Source: Sorangium aterium (GTDB lineage: Bacteria > Myxococcota_A > Polyangia > Polyangiales > Polyangiaceae). From it: 64,000 bases of DNA. Position 1 is the first letter of the stretch; each line of letters opens with the position of its first letter. The translations under genes and the position numbers were made by a program. The notes beneath the pieces were generated by a model. That model made no database searches, was not told the DNA's origin, and worked only from the letters and a program-made list of their open reading frames with translations. Where the stretch lies: positions 1,736,001-1,800,000 of the forward strand of contig NZ_JAQNDK010000001.1 in NCBI RefSeq assembly GCF_028368935.1. Direction: 5' to 3'. Of the stretch, positions 1 through 9,400 are shown piece after piece.

Positions 1-227
1 CCACTTCGCTCCATTCCCGCACGGAATGCCCGGGGAGGCGCCCCGAGGATGTCGCCCGAGGTCGCGAGGAGCGCTGAGCGCCGCCAGGCTGGACTTCCAT
101 ACCTTGCCGCGTATTCTGCCGGCGGGCGAGCCTCTGTCCGACCCGGGGACGGCGGAGGCTCGAGATGGTGTGTGGGGGGCGTCACGCTTCTTTGGGCGGC
201 AGACGCGGAATACGGGACCTTGGTGCC

Positions 228-3200
228 ATGATCGATCTATCGGGTCACACGCTGTTCGAGAGGGTATACGAAGGCTCCGAGAGCGTGCTGTACCGCGGCC
301 GCCGGAACGAGGACGGCGCGCCGGTCGCGGTCAAGATGCCTCGGTCCGAGTTCCCGACCGCCAGGGATCTCGCGCGGCTGCGGCGCGAGTTCGCGATCCT
401 GCGGGACGCGGGCGAGGTGGCCGGCGTCGTCAAGGCGCACGCCATCGAGAAGTGCGGCAGGGGCCTCGCGCTCATCATGGAGGACCTCGGCCCCTCCTCG
501 CTGCACGCCGTGCTGAAGGCGCGCAGGCTCGACGTGGGCACGGCGCTCCGTATCGGCATCGCGCTCTCGGGCACCCTCGACGCGCTCCACGGACTCCGGA
601 TCATTCACAAGGACATCAAGCCGCTCAATATCCTGATCGACGAGAAGACGCACAGCCCGCGGCTCGTCGACTTCGGCATCGCGGCGCGCATCTCGAGGGA
701 GACACCGGAGACGGCCCCCCCGGACGCGCTCGAAGGCACCTTGTCGCACATCGCCCCGGAGCAGACTGGCCGCATGAACCGGAGCGTCGATCTGCGCGCC
801 GATCTCTACTCGTTCGGCGTCACGCTCTACGAGATGCTGACAGGGGCCCTCCCGTTCCAGGAGGGCGATCCCACCGCGCTCATTCACAGCCACATGGCGC
901 GGATGCCGACGCCGCCGCACGAGCGCGCGCCGGGGGTGCCCCACGCGCTCTCGGAGGTGATCATGAAGCTCCTGGCCAAGATGCCGGAGGACCGATACCA
1001 GAGCGCCCGCGGGGTCAAGCTCGACCTCGAGGAGTGCCTCCGGCGGTGGGAGGCGGCGGGCCGCGCCGATCCGTTCCCCCTGGGCCAGCACGACCGGCCC
1101 CTGGATTTGCGCGTTCCGCAGCGGCTCTATGGCCGGGATCACGAAGTGAATGTGCTCCTGTCCGCCTTCCATCGGGCTCGCCGGGGCGCGGCCGGGCTGG
1201 TGCTCATCTCGGGTTACTCCGGCGTCGGCAAGACCACGCTGGTGAACGAGATCCACAAGCCCATCGCCCGTCATGGTGGGTATTTTGCGAAAGGCAAGTT
1301 CGATCCGATCAACAGGGATGTCCCGCTCGCGTCGGTGGCGCAGGCCTTCCGTGAGCTCATCCGGCAGATCCTGACGGAGTCGGCGGCGGCCGTCGAGGGG
1401 TGGAAACGCAAGCTGCTCGCTGCGGTCGGCGCGAACGGGCAGCTCCTCCTGGAGCTGATCCCGGAGCTCGAGCTGATCCTCGGGCCTCAGCCGGACGTAC
1501 CGGCGCTCGGGCCGACCGAGGCCAGGAACCGCTTCGATCTGCTGGTGCAGCGCTTCGTGCAGGTCTTCGCTGCCTCGACGCACCCGCTGACCCTCTTCCT
1601 CGATGATCTGCAGTGGGCCGATCCGGCGTCGCTCAGGATCCTCCAGCGCCTCCTCACGGACGCGGAGGGCAACCACCTCCTGATCGTCGGCGCCTATCGG
1701 GACAACGAGGTGGACGCCGCCCACCCGCTGCACGCGACGCTGGGCGAGCTTCGCAAGGCGGGCGCGGCGATCGCCGAGCTCACGCTCAAGCCCCTCGACA
1801 TGCCCACGGTCGCGCAGATCGTCGCCGACACGCTGAGCGCGCAGCCGCATGCGAGCGCGCCGCTCGCGGCGCTGGTCTTCGAGAAGACCGAGGGCAACCC
1901 GTTCTTCCTGGGCCAGCTCCTCGGCGCGCTCCACGACGCGGGGGCGCTGTGGTTCGATGCGCCCTCGGAGGCCTGGGCATGGGACGCGGCGCGCGTCCGG
2001 GAGGCGGTCGCCGCCGACAACGTGGTCGACCTCATGCTCGACAAGCTGCACCGGCTCCCGCCGGCGACGCAGCGCGCGCTGAAGCTCGCCGCGTGCCTGG
2101 GCCACGCGTTCGATCTCACCACGCTGGCGGCCGTCCACGAGAAATCGCCCGCCGCGACGGCCGCCGATCTGTGGGACGCGCTGCGCGGAGGCGTGATCGT
2201 GCCGCTCGACAGCGATTATCGCTTCTTCGACGAGAGCGCGGGCACGGAGCCCTCGGCCCCCTCCGAGGTCAAGGTATCGTATCGGTTCCTGCACGACCGG
2301 GTGCGCCATGCGGCCTACTCGCTCGTCGAGCCTTCGCACAAGGAAGCGCTGCACCTGGCGATCGGCCGGCTGCTCCGGGCGCGGGCCGGCGAGACGCCGC
2401 CGGACGAGGATTTGCTCGACGTCGTTCGCCACCTGAACCTGGGCGCGCGGGGCATCGCCGACGAAGCCGAGCGGGTCGCCCTCGCCCGGCTCAACCTGCG
2501 AGCCGGCAGGGCGGCCAAGACCAGGACAGCCTATCAGGTGGCCGCAGGTTACTTCAGCGCGGGGATCGAGCTGCTCGGGGACGCGGGCTGGGGGCGCCAC
2601 GAGGATCTCTGCTTCACGCTCAGCCGCGAGAACGCGGAGTGCGTGTACCTGAGCGGCGCGCCCGAGCGGGCCGAGGCGCTCTTCACGTCCCTCTTGCCCC
2701 GAGCGAGGTCGAACGTGGAGCTGGCGCAGGTCTACACCCTCCGCGTGCTGCTCTACACGACGCTGGGGAGCTTCGTGGACGCGGTGCGCGTGGGCGGCGA
2801 GGGCCTCAGCCTGCTCGGCTTCACGCCGCCGCGCACCGAGGCGGAGCGGCAGGCGTGCTTCGAGGCCGAGCTCGCGGAGCTCCAGGCGAACCTGACGGGA
2901 CGGCGCATCGAAGACCTCATCGATGCGCCGAGGATGGACAACCCGGAGCAAACAGCGTTGCTGCAGCTCCTCAGCGATATGAGCGGGGCGATCTTCACGA
3001 TGAGCCCGGAGATCTACCCGCTGTTCGTCCTCAAGCAGGTCAACACCTCCCTGAGGTACGGGAACTCGGACGTGTCCGCCTTCGGCTATGCTGCCTACGG
3101 GTTCCTGCTCGCTGCCCTGCACGGGCGGCCCGCGGAGGGCCGTGCGTTCGGCCGGCTCGGCCTCGCCTTGAGCGACAAGCTCCGAAACGCCAGCCTGGCC

Positions 3201-5363
3201 GCCAGGGTGAACAACGTCTACGCCGCGTGCTCCCACCTGTTCGAATCCGTGCGTGACGGGATAACTTATTTCCTGAAGGCGCGCCAAGGAATGCTGGAGT
3301 CAGGCGACTTGGCCTATCTCGGCAGCGCATGGATGTCCTCGGTCTGCAACATGTTCACCGCGGGCTATCCGCTCGAGGAGCTGCGCGAGGAGGTGGGGCG
3401 AGGCCTCGTCATGTCGCGGCGAACGAGCGACGTGCTCACCACTGCCGTGCTGACGCTCGTGAGACAGGCGATCACGAGCCTGCAAGGAAAGACGCGGGGC
3501 CGCGACAGCCTGAACGACGACCATTTCGACGAGAGCGAGTTCCTCGCGAAGCTCAACGAGAGGGACCATTTTCCGGCATTCTTCGTTCACGCGATGCTCA
3601 AGCTGCAGCTTCGTTATCTCTGCGGCGATCGCGAGGGGGCCGCGGCGAGCGGCGAGGACGCCGAGGCCAGGAGCGCGGCCATGTTCGGCATGTATCAGCC
3701 GACAAAGCTGCATTTCTATACCTGCATGGCGCTCCTCGCGCTGCCCGCCGCGGCCTCGCCCGACGAGGCGGAGCGCCGCGCGCGGACCATCGCCCGCCAC
3801 AAGGAGCGGATCGCGGGCCTCGCCGCGAGCGCTCCCATGAACTTCCAGCACCTGCTGCTGCTCATCCAGGCCGAGGAGGCGCGCGTCGCCGGCGATCAGC
3901 TCGAGGCCATGGGCCTTTACGACAGGGCGATCTCCCTGGCCCGGGAGAACGAGTTTCCTCACGACGAGGCGCTCGCGAACGAGCTGTGCGCGATGCTGCA
4001 CCTCCGCGAGGGCAGGACGAAGGTGGCGCGCGCCTACATGATCGACGCGCACCTCGGCTACCGGCACTGGGGAGCGACGGCCAAGGCGGATGCGCTCGCG
4101 CGCGATCACGCCGCCCTGCTGCCCTCTTCGATCGGCAGCGAGCAGATCTCGTCCATCCCCTCGGCGACGTCGGGCCCGGCGCACGCGGGGACCATCCTCG
4201 GCCGGACGACGGTCGGCAACCTGCGGGACGCCGCGCTGATCGTGCGCGCCGTGCAGGGCATCGCCGGCGAGACGGAGATCGAGCGGGTGATCGAGCGCCT
4301 GGTGACGCTCGTGCTCGGGAACTCCGGCGCGCAGCGGGGGGCGCTGGTCCTGGAGCGGGACGGGCGGCTCTTCGTCGAGGCGACCTTCGGGGTCGAGCCC
4401 GGGACGCTCGCGCTCGGGCCGAGCGAGCCGCTCGATGTGCGCCCCGATCTTCCGCACAAGGTCGCGCTGTTCGTCGCCCGCACCCGCGAGCCGCTGGTCC
4501 TCGACGACGCCCGCGCCGATGCCCGGTTCTCCGACGATCCGTGCATCCTCCGGCAGGGCACGCGATCCGTCCTGTGCCTGCCGCTGATCCACCAGGGCCG
4601 CATGAGCGGCGTCCTTTACCTGGAGAACAACGCAGCGAGCAGGGCGTTCAACGCGAGCCGCGTGGAGCTGCTCGGCCTCCTGTCGTCCCAGGCCGCGATA
4701 TCCATCGAGAACGCGCTGCTCCTCTCGGGCATGCGGGTCGTGAAGGAGCAAGTCCTGCACGCCAACCGGCGGCTCGAGGCCGAGGTCGCGCAGCGCACCG
4801 AGGAGCTCCAGCGCTCCAACACGCAGCTCAGCGCGAGCAACGAGCGGCTGAAGATCGAGCTCGCGCAGCGCGAGCAGGCGGAGCGGGAGCGGGCCGCGCT
4901 GCAGCGGCAGATGTTCGAGGCGCAGCAGTCGAGGCTGGCGGAGCTCTCGACGCCGCTCATCCCGATCACCGATCGGATCATGGTGATGCCGCTCATCGGG
5001 ACGATGGATGCCGCGCGGGCGGCCCAGGTGCTGGAGGTCGCGCTCGACGGCGCCCAGCGCCACCAGGCGCGCGTCGTGATCCTGGACATCACGGGGATGA
5101 AGCACATCGATACCCAGATTGCGCAGACCCTCGTGGGGACAGCCACTGCGCTGCGGCTGCTCGGCACGGAGGCCGTGCTCACCGGCACACGCGCCGAGGT
5201 CGCCCAGGCGATGGTGGGCCTGGACATCGAGCTGAAGTCCATCGTCACCATGGGCACCCTTCAGAGCGGCATCGCCTATGCGCTCCGCCGCGCCGGGCAG
5301 TCGACCGGGATCGGCGCGCCGCTGTCCTCTGGGCCAGCCCGCGCGCGCCCGCCGGCGAGGTGA
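228..5363 (+). CDS. Ser/Thr kinase - AAA ATPase - TPR-like - GAF - STAS signalling protein (1,711 aa)
   Basis: Very large cytoplasmic signalling protein. The N-terminal kinase shows the catalytic loop HKDIKPLN (about residues 127-134) and DFG (148-150). An AAA_16-type ATPase follows with Walker A GYSGVGKT (about 329-336) and Walker B LFLDDLQWAD near 455-465. A long helical TPR-like region, a GAF domain (about 1340-1495), a coiled coil (about 1505-1570) and a C-terminal STAS domain (about 1580-1690) of the RsbR type complete it. STAS domains usually act in partner-switching, so the output is probably protein-protein rather than histidine phosphorylation; that is inferred. The start is the ATG at 228, just before the kinase fold; an upstream in-frame ATG at 165 only adds low-complexity residues. 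It shares its chassis with the minus-strand gene ending at 13597, which has a different output end. Confidence 0.9.
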   Translation: MIDLSGHTLFERVYEGSESVLYRGRRNEDGAPVAVKMPRSEFPTARDLARLRREFAILRDAGEVAGVVKAHAIEKCGRGLALIMEDLGPSSLHAVLKARRLDVGTALRIGIALSGTLDALHGLRIIHKDIKPLNILIDEKTHSPRLVDFGIAARISRETPETAPPDALEGTLSHIAPEQTGRMNRSVDLRADLYSFGVTLYEMLTGALPFQEGDPTALIHSHMARMPTPPHERAPGVPHALSEVIMKLLAKMPEDRYQSARGVKLDLEECLRRWEAAGRADPFPLGQHDRPLDLRVPQRLYGRDHEVNVLLSAFHRARRGAAGLVLISGYSGVGKTTLVNEIHKPIARHGGYFAKGKFDPINRDVPLASVAQAFRELIRQILTESAAAVEGWKRKLLAAVGANGQLLLELIPELELILGPQPDVPALGPTEARNRFDLLVQRFVQVFAASTHPLTLFLDDLQWADPASLRILQRLLTDAEGNHLLIVGAYRDNEVDAAHPLHATLGELRKAGAAIAELTLKPLDMPTVAQIVADTLSAQPHASAPLAALVFEKTEGNPFFLGQLLGALHDAGALWFDAPSEAWAWDAARVREAVAADNVVDLMLDKLHRLPPATQRALKLAACLGHAFDLTTLAAVHEKSPAATAADLWDALRGGVIVPLDSDYRFFDESAGTEPSAPSEVKVSYRFLHDRVRHAAYSLVEPSHKEALHLAIGRLLRARAGETPPDEDLLDVVRHLNLGARGIADEAERVALARLNLRAGRAAKTRTAYQVAAGYFSAGIELLGDAGWGRHEDLCFTLSRENAECVYLSGAPERAEALFTSLLPRARSNVELAQVYTLRVLLYTTLGSFVDAVRVGGEGLSLLGFTPPRTEAERQACFEAELAELQANLTGRRIEDLIDAPRMDNPEQTALLQLLSDMSGAIFTMSPEIYPLFVLKQVNTSLRYGNSDVSAFGYAAYGFLLAALHGRPAEGRAFGRLGLALSDKLRNASLAARVNNVYAACSHLFESVRDGITYFLKARQGMLESGDLAYLGSAWMSSVCNMFTAGYPLEELREEVGRGLVMSRRTSDVLTTAVLTLVRQAITSLQGKTRGRDSLNDDHFDESEFLAKLNERDHFPAFFVHAMLKLQLRYLCGDREGAAASGEDAEARSAAMFGMYQPTKLHFYTCMALLALPAAASPDEAERRARTIARHKERIAGLAASAPMNFQHLLLLIQAEEARVAGDQLEAMGLYDRAISLARENEFPHDEALANELCAMLHLREGRTKVARAYMIDAHLGYRHWGATAKADALARDHAALLPSSIGSEQISSIPSATSGPAHAGTILGRTTVGNLRDAALIVRAVQGIAGETEIERVIERLVTLVLGNSGAQRGALVLERDGRLFVEATFGVEPGTLALGPSEPLDVRPDLPHKVALFVARTREPLVLDDARADARFSDDPCILRQGTRSVLCLPLIHQGRMSGVLYLENNAASRAFNASRVELLGLLSSQAAISIENALLLSGMRVVKEQVLHANRRLEAEVAQRTEELQRSNTQLSASNERLKIELAQREQAERERAALQRQMFEAQQSRLAELSTPLIPITDRIMVMPLIGTMDAARAAQVLEVALDGAQRHQARVVILDITGMKHIDTQIAQTLVGTATALRLLGTEAVLTGTRAEVAQAMVGLDIELKSIVTMGTLQSGIAYALRRAGQSTGIGAPLSSGPARARPPAR

Positions 5364-5401
5364 GGATCGGGCGGTCACGCTCGAACCGATCGTGAAAGTC
5401 A

Positions 5402-5422
5402 GAGAGCGCCGACGGCGCTCTC
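5402..5422 (+). terminator. hairpin after the kinase-STAS gene
   Basis: A perfect 9-bp stem (GAGAGCGCC / GGCGCTCTC) with a GAC loop lies 38 bp after the stop codon at 5363. There is no T-tract, so intrinsic termination is only probable. Confidence 0.5.
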
Positions 5423-5458
5423 ATGCACGTGCTAGGACACCGACGATCACGTTGATCG

Positions 5459-5578
5459 AGCGAGAAATGAGCCGCCAAGGCGCCAAGGACGCCAAGAACA
5501 AGACACAATCTTGGCGTCCTTGGCGCGCTTGGCGGTTCAAATTCCTGTTCTTTTCTGGGGTTTCAACCCGTTTGTCGC
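5459..5578 (+). repeat. hairpin repeat element, copy 1
   Basis: A roughly 120-bp element made of a long nearly perfect inverted repeat (arms about 5470-5495 and 5510-5536, built from CGCCAAG units) followed by an AT-richer stretch and the tail GTTTCAACCCGTTTGTCGC. A second copy in the opposite orientation lies at 45985-46116, with the same leader (AGCGAGA then ATGA), the same hairpin layout and the same tail. Both copies lie between the 3' ends of convergent genes. It looks like a miniature non-coding mobile repeat, and the hairpin may also serve as a bidirectional terminator. Confidence 0.75.
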
Positions 5579-5612
5579 TCCAGTCCGGGCCTGCGGCGTA
5601 CGTTCGGCCGCC

Positions 5613-7223
5613 TCACGCCTTGATGGCGTCGAGCTCCCCCGGATTGCTGATGCCAGGCCCGTCGGTGACGTTGCCTGCGCCGTCGGTGGTGAACGCCGGC
5701 CCGCTGCCGCCGAAGCCGGCCGCGACCGCATCGGAGACGCCGAAGCGATCGACCGGAACCCAGTTGGGCGTCCCGGCGCCGAGCGCGTTGATCAACGTCG
5801 TGTAGAGCTTGTTCAGCGGGACGGTTCCGCCCGACGAGCCGGTGTTGCCGCTGTTGCTCTCGCCCTCCGCGCCGCTCGAGCAGGAGGCTTCGCTGTTGCC
5901 TGCCTCGAGCTTCCCGCTCCCGACGTTCACCGAGACGCCCTGCTTGAGGTAACCGCCGGCGCTGCCGGCGATCACGATGGGCAAGTTGTTGTTGTTGTGC
6001 GCGTTGCCGTCGGCGAGCTCCGGCAGCCACATGACCGCGGAGTTGTCGAGCATGGTGCCTCCGCCCTCCTCGACGCTGTCGATGGTCTTGACCAGCTTGG
6101 CGTACCGACCCGCATACCAGCGGTCGATCTCGTGGATCTGCTCGATGACGCCGCTCACGCACTGGCCGCCGACGGCGGCGCTCCCGTTCCGGTGCGAGAG
6201 CCCGTGATGATCATGGGTGTGCGCGATGCCGTCCCACTTGAACGTCACGAAGCCCGGCCACTGGAGCACGATAGAGCGGTTGTTGTCGCACATCATCGTG
6301 AGCGCGATGAGCCGGATCATCATCTCGCTGCCGAGCGTGTACACCGTCTCGCTGCTGGGGAAGCCGCCGCCGCGAGCGGGGTAGCCCGCCTGCGTGAGGG
6401 CGGCGTCCGTGATGCCGAGGGCGGTCGCCGACTCCGCCGTGCACGCAGAGGGGACGACCCGCTGCTCGGTCTCGCGGAGCAGGGAGAGCCAGTCGTCGAT
6501 CTTCTTCCGATCGCCGCCGCTCATCTTGCGGGCCTTGTAGGCGTTCAGATCATGGCTCACCAGATCGATGATGCTCTCGCCGCGAGCCACGCGATAATCC
6601 GCTTCGGTCGCGGTGCCGCTCGTGAAGAGCCCTGTCAGGCTGCTGTACACCGTCCGCGCGTTGGTCACGGGCGCGTACGGCGTCTTCGGCGCCGAGTACG
6701 ATACGATACCCTTGACGTTCGTGAACGCATTGCCGACGGAGAGCACGAGCGGGACCTTGTTGGTGCCCTGGTTGAAGCGCTGCGCGATCTCGTGATCGAG
6801 CGAGTGCGACAGCGCCCAGTGCTCTCCGGCGGGATCGAGGGGCGCGCAGGTCAGCTTGCTGCCCATGCCCTGATCGTGGGGATCGAAATACGCCGTGCCG
6901 TCCACCTTGTTGTTGAAGCCGTTCAACGGCATCGCGAGCCCGCGCGGGAAGAGCAGCTTCGACGCGAAGGGCGCGAGCGGGGCGAGGGTCCGCGGCTTCC
7001 CGTCCGCCTGCGACGTCTCCAGGGACGCCGCGGTGACGCTCCCGACCCCGCTCTCGATCGTCGGGAACCAGCGGTTCGTCAGGCAACCGTTGTTGGTGTA
7101 GAAGATCACCAGGCGGCGCGGCGACGGCGCTTCCTGCGCTCGCGCGGAGCGGTCGAGCGTATTCAAGAAGGGGACGGCGAGGGCCGCGCCGCCAAGTCCA
7201 CGCAGGAACAGTCTTCGGTTCAC
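5613..7223 (-). CDS. DUF1552 domain protein with Tat signal
   Basis: A 536-residue exported protein of the DUF1552 family, whose function is unknown. It is typically found next to DUF1592-type cytochrome-like proteins in planctomycetes and myxobacteria. The N terminus carries a twin-arginine motif (NRRLFLRGLGG) followed by a hydrophobic segment ending at ARAQ. The body shows family-like features: the RLVIFYTNNGC opening, a GTNKVPLVLSVG segment and the W-x-P-E-L-A-D-G-N-x-H-N-N motif near the C terminus. The start is the GTG at 7223, because it overlaps the stop of the upstream gene by 4 bp (GTGA) and a GGAGGTGGA ribosome site precedes it. The pair is therefore translationally coupled. A longer reading to 7406 would overlap the neighbour and lacks signal-peptide character. 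Confidence 0.88.
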   Translation of the reverse strand: MNRRLFLRGLGGAALAVPFLNTLDRSARAQEAPSPRRLVIFYTNNGCLTNRWFPTIESGVGSVTAASLETSQADGKPRTLAPLAPFASKLLFPRGLAMPLNGFNNKVDGTAYFDPHDQGMGSKLTCAPLDPAGEHWALSHSLDHEIAQRFNQGTNKVPLVLSVGNAFTNVKGIVSYSAPKTPYAPVTNARTVYSSLTGLFTSGTATEADYRVARGESIIDLVSHDLNAYKARKMSGGDRKKIDDWLSLLRETEQRVVPSACTAESATALGITDAALTQAGYPARGGGFPSSETVYTLGSEMMIRLIALTMMCDNNRSIVLQWPGFVTFKWDGIAHTHDHHGLSHRNGSAAVGGQCVSGVIEQIHEIDRWYAGRYAKLVKTIDSVEEGGGTMLDNSAVMWLPELADGNAHNNNNLPIVIAGSAGGYLKQGVSVNVGSGKLEAGNSEASCSSGAEGESNSGNTGSSGGTVPLNKLYTTLINALGAGTPNWVPVDRFGVSDAVAAGFGGSGPAFTTDGAGNVTDGPGISNPGELDAIKA

Positions 7224-9004
7224 GGCTCCACCTCCGCCTGCAGGGCACGAACTCGGAACGATTGACTCTGTGTGAGGTCTGCGATGAGGTCGAGCACCGT
7301 GTAGCCGCCCTGGGTGAGCTTGGCGGTCAGCTCGTCCACGGTGCAGGAGTCCTCGTTGTTCAGCTCGCGCTGGTAGGCGAACGAGACCCACTTTCGCACG
7401 TAGCACTTGTGCGCTGCCGGGGAGCTCGCGATGGCCTCGGAGAGCGCCACCGGGCCGTCGACCGCCACGGTGTCGTCGCCCACGCCGACGTCCACCCGTG
7501 TGTCGATGGGCGCGCCCGAGAACGATTCTGTCTGCTGGTAGGCGCCCACGGCGTCGTACGCCTCGAGGGCGAAGCCCGCCGGGTTGATGTACGTGTGATG
7601 GCAGAACTTGCAGGAGTCTCCCGCCGTCTGCGCGTCGACCCGAGCACGGTTGGTCGTCAGGCTCTCGTCCGTGGGCAGCGGCGTGCCCTCCACCATCGGC
7701 GGCGGCGGCGGGATGTCCGCGCAGAGGACCTGCTTCTGCAAGAACGCCCCGCGCAGGATGGGCGACGTCCGGTCGTACCCCGAGTGCGACACCAGGAAGC
7801 CCAGGCGGGTGAAGAGGCCAGAGCGCTTCGTCGGGTCGAGCTCGACCGGCACGAGCTCCGCGCCGTTGAACTCCGCAGGATCGAGGTCGTAGAGCGGCGC
7901 CAGCGAGGCGTTGACGAACCCCACCGGCGTGGTGACCAGATCCTGGAACGTTCCGGCCTGGTCGAAGACGACGTGCTCGATGAAGCGCTCGGTCTCCTCC
8001 GACAGGAGCGGGCCCATCGACGCTTTGAAGTCCGGGAAGGCGGCCGGATCACGCTGGATGTCCGACCAGCGCGTGCCGGGGCCCATGTGGAGGTAGAGCT
8101 CGTGGAAGGCCTTGACCATCCCGCGGCTCTTGGGATCCGCCAGCATTCGCTGCGCCTGCGCGAGGATCTGCTCCGGCGTCTGCAGCGCATCGGCGTCCGC
8201 CGCTGCGAACAGCGCGTCGTCCGGCATGGTTCCCCAGATCAGGTACGAGAGGCGCGACGCCACTTCGTGGCTGTTCAGGACGAAGTACTCGCCCTCGGGC
8301 TTCTCGCTGATCTCTGCGCGCATCAGGAAGGAGGGAGAGAGCAAGAACCCCTCGATGATCAGCTGGGCGCCGTCGTCGAACGAGCCGGTCGGCGTGAGCG
8401 CCTGGCGGCGAGCGTAGAGGGCCTGGAAGAGCCCTCTCTCCTCCTCGGTGAGCGGTCGCCGGAAGGCGCGCCGTCCCAGCGTATCGATGAGCTGGTGCGC
8501 GCACGCGGCGCCGTCGCCCGACGGCGTGCACGGGATGGTCTTGGCGCGCGCCCTGGGGTCTGCCATCACCGCCGCCGCCACCGTCGCTGCAGCGGTCTTG
8601 TACCCGTCCCACGCGCGCTGATCGACGCTCCCGACGCCGTCGGGTGCGAGCATCGACGACGGCTGGTTGTCGATGCCGACCAGATCGCGAATCGTGTTGT
8701 CGTACTGCGCCCTCGTGAGGCGCGGCAGCGCCGACGTCCGCGGGATGCCCGGCACACACACCGTCGGCTCGACGCCGGGGCCGCCCCCCGCCGAGCCGTC
8801 CCCTCCGACGCCGTCTCCGGTTCCAGACCCGTTGCCAGAGCCGTTACCAGACCCGTTGCCAGATCCGCTCCCAGGCCCGTCGCCAGCCCCGCTGCTCGCC
8901 TCCGGGTCATCGCCGCCGCCGATCATCGCGGTGCAACCGCCCATGGCTGCGTAACTCGCCGTGAGCAGCACAGGAACGATGAACCGTCTCGCCCACGTGT
9001 TCAT
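7220..9004 (-). CDS. DUF1587/1595/1592/1588/1585 multidomain lipoprotein
   Basis: A lipoprotein of about 594 residues and the partner of the DUF1552 protein. The N terminus has a lipobox (AMGGC) followed by a GSGN-repeat linker of about 35 residues. The planctomycete-type domains follow in order: a DUF1587-like segment (LTRAQYDNTIRDLVG), DUF1595 (LGRRAFRRPLTEEE), DUF1592 (SRLSYLIWGTMPDDAL), DUF1588 (GFLVSHSGYDRTSPILRG) and DUF1585 around CKFCHHTYINPAGFALE. The CxxCH in the last segment resembles a haem-binding site, but haem attachment in this family is unproven. The ATG at 9004 is preceded by GAGGTGAG; an in-frame GTG at 9013 is the alternative. First gene of a two-gene minus-strand operon. 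Confidence 0.87.
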   Translation of the reverse strand: MNTWARRFIVPVLLTASYAAMGGCTAMIGGGDDPEASSGAGDGPGSGSGNGSGNGSGNGSGTGDGVGGDGSAGGGPGVEPTVCVPGIPRTSALPRLTRAQYDNTIRDLVGIDNQPSSMLAPDGVGSVDQRAWDGYKTAAATVAAAVMADPRARAKTIPCTPSGDGAACAHQLIDTLGRRAFRRPLTEEERGLFQALYARRQALTPTGSFDDGAQLIIEGFLLSPSFLMRAEISEKPEGEYFVLNSHEVASRLSYLIWGTMPDDALFAAADADALQTPEQILAQAQRMLADPKSRGMVKAFHELYLHMGPGTRWSDIQRDPAAFPDFKASMGPLLSEETERFIEHVVFDQAGTFQDLVTTPVGFVNASLAPLYDLDPAEFNGAELVPVELDPTKRSGLFTRLGFLVSHSGYDRTSPILRGAFLQKQVLCADIPPPPPMVEGTPLPTDESLTTNRARVDAQTAGDSCKFCHHTYINPAGFALEAYDAVGAYQQTESFSGAPIDTRVDVGVGDDTVAVDGPVALSEAIASSPAAHKCYVRKWVSFAYQRELNNEDSCTVDELTAKLTQGGYTVLDLIADLTQSQSFRVRALQAEVEP

Positions 9005-9400
9005 AGGACTCACCTCGTCCGAGGAGCTCTCACATCGAGCATCGCCCAGACATCAGGATGCCTTGTCGTGGGTCGCAGATCACGAGTTTTCTCGTATTTT
9101 CGTCTTGGCGCAAGTTTGCTTTCGCCCGGCAAATCCCCTGGTTTGCAAGGCGCCTGGGCGAGGCGCGTGAGTAGAATTTCGACTTCTCTTGTGATACAGC
9201 AATTGTTGCGTGAGAGTGGCATGGCATTAGTGAACGTTCACATGGATTCGACGTACAGCGGACGGCGCCACGCGACCCAATGCGCTCTTCGCGCGAACCG
9301 GACCAAGCCTGCGCAGGAGCGGCCGGACACGCTCTCGGCGCTGCTCCGCTGAGCGATTCGAGCGGTCGCCGACCAAACCAGCTTTCGGGCATGGAGGACC
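9005..9400. other. divergent intergenic region
   Basis: About 400 bp between the minus-strand DUF1592/DUF1552 operon and the plus-strand esterase. It is visibly richer in A/T around 9080-9240 than the flanking genes, as expected for promoters in both directions. No convincing -35/-10 or sigma-54 pair and no coding potential was found. Confidence 0.4.

Noticed and set aside
237-3287. Minus-strand open frame of about 1,000 codons opposite the first kinase gene
   Set aside because: Arg/Glu/Val-rich shadow of a high-GC gene; the plus strand has clear kinase and ATPase motifs.
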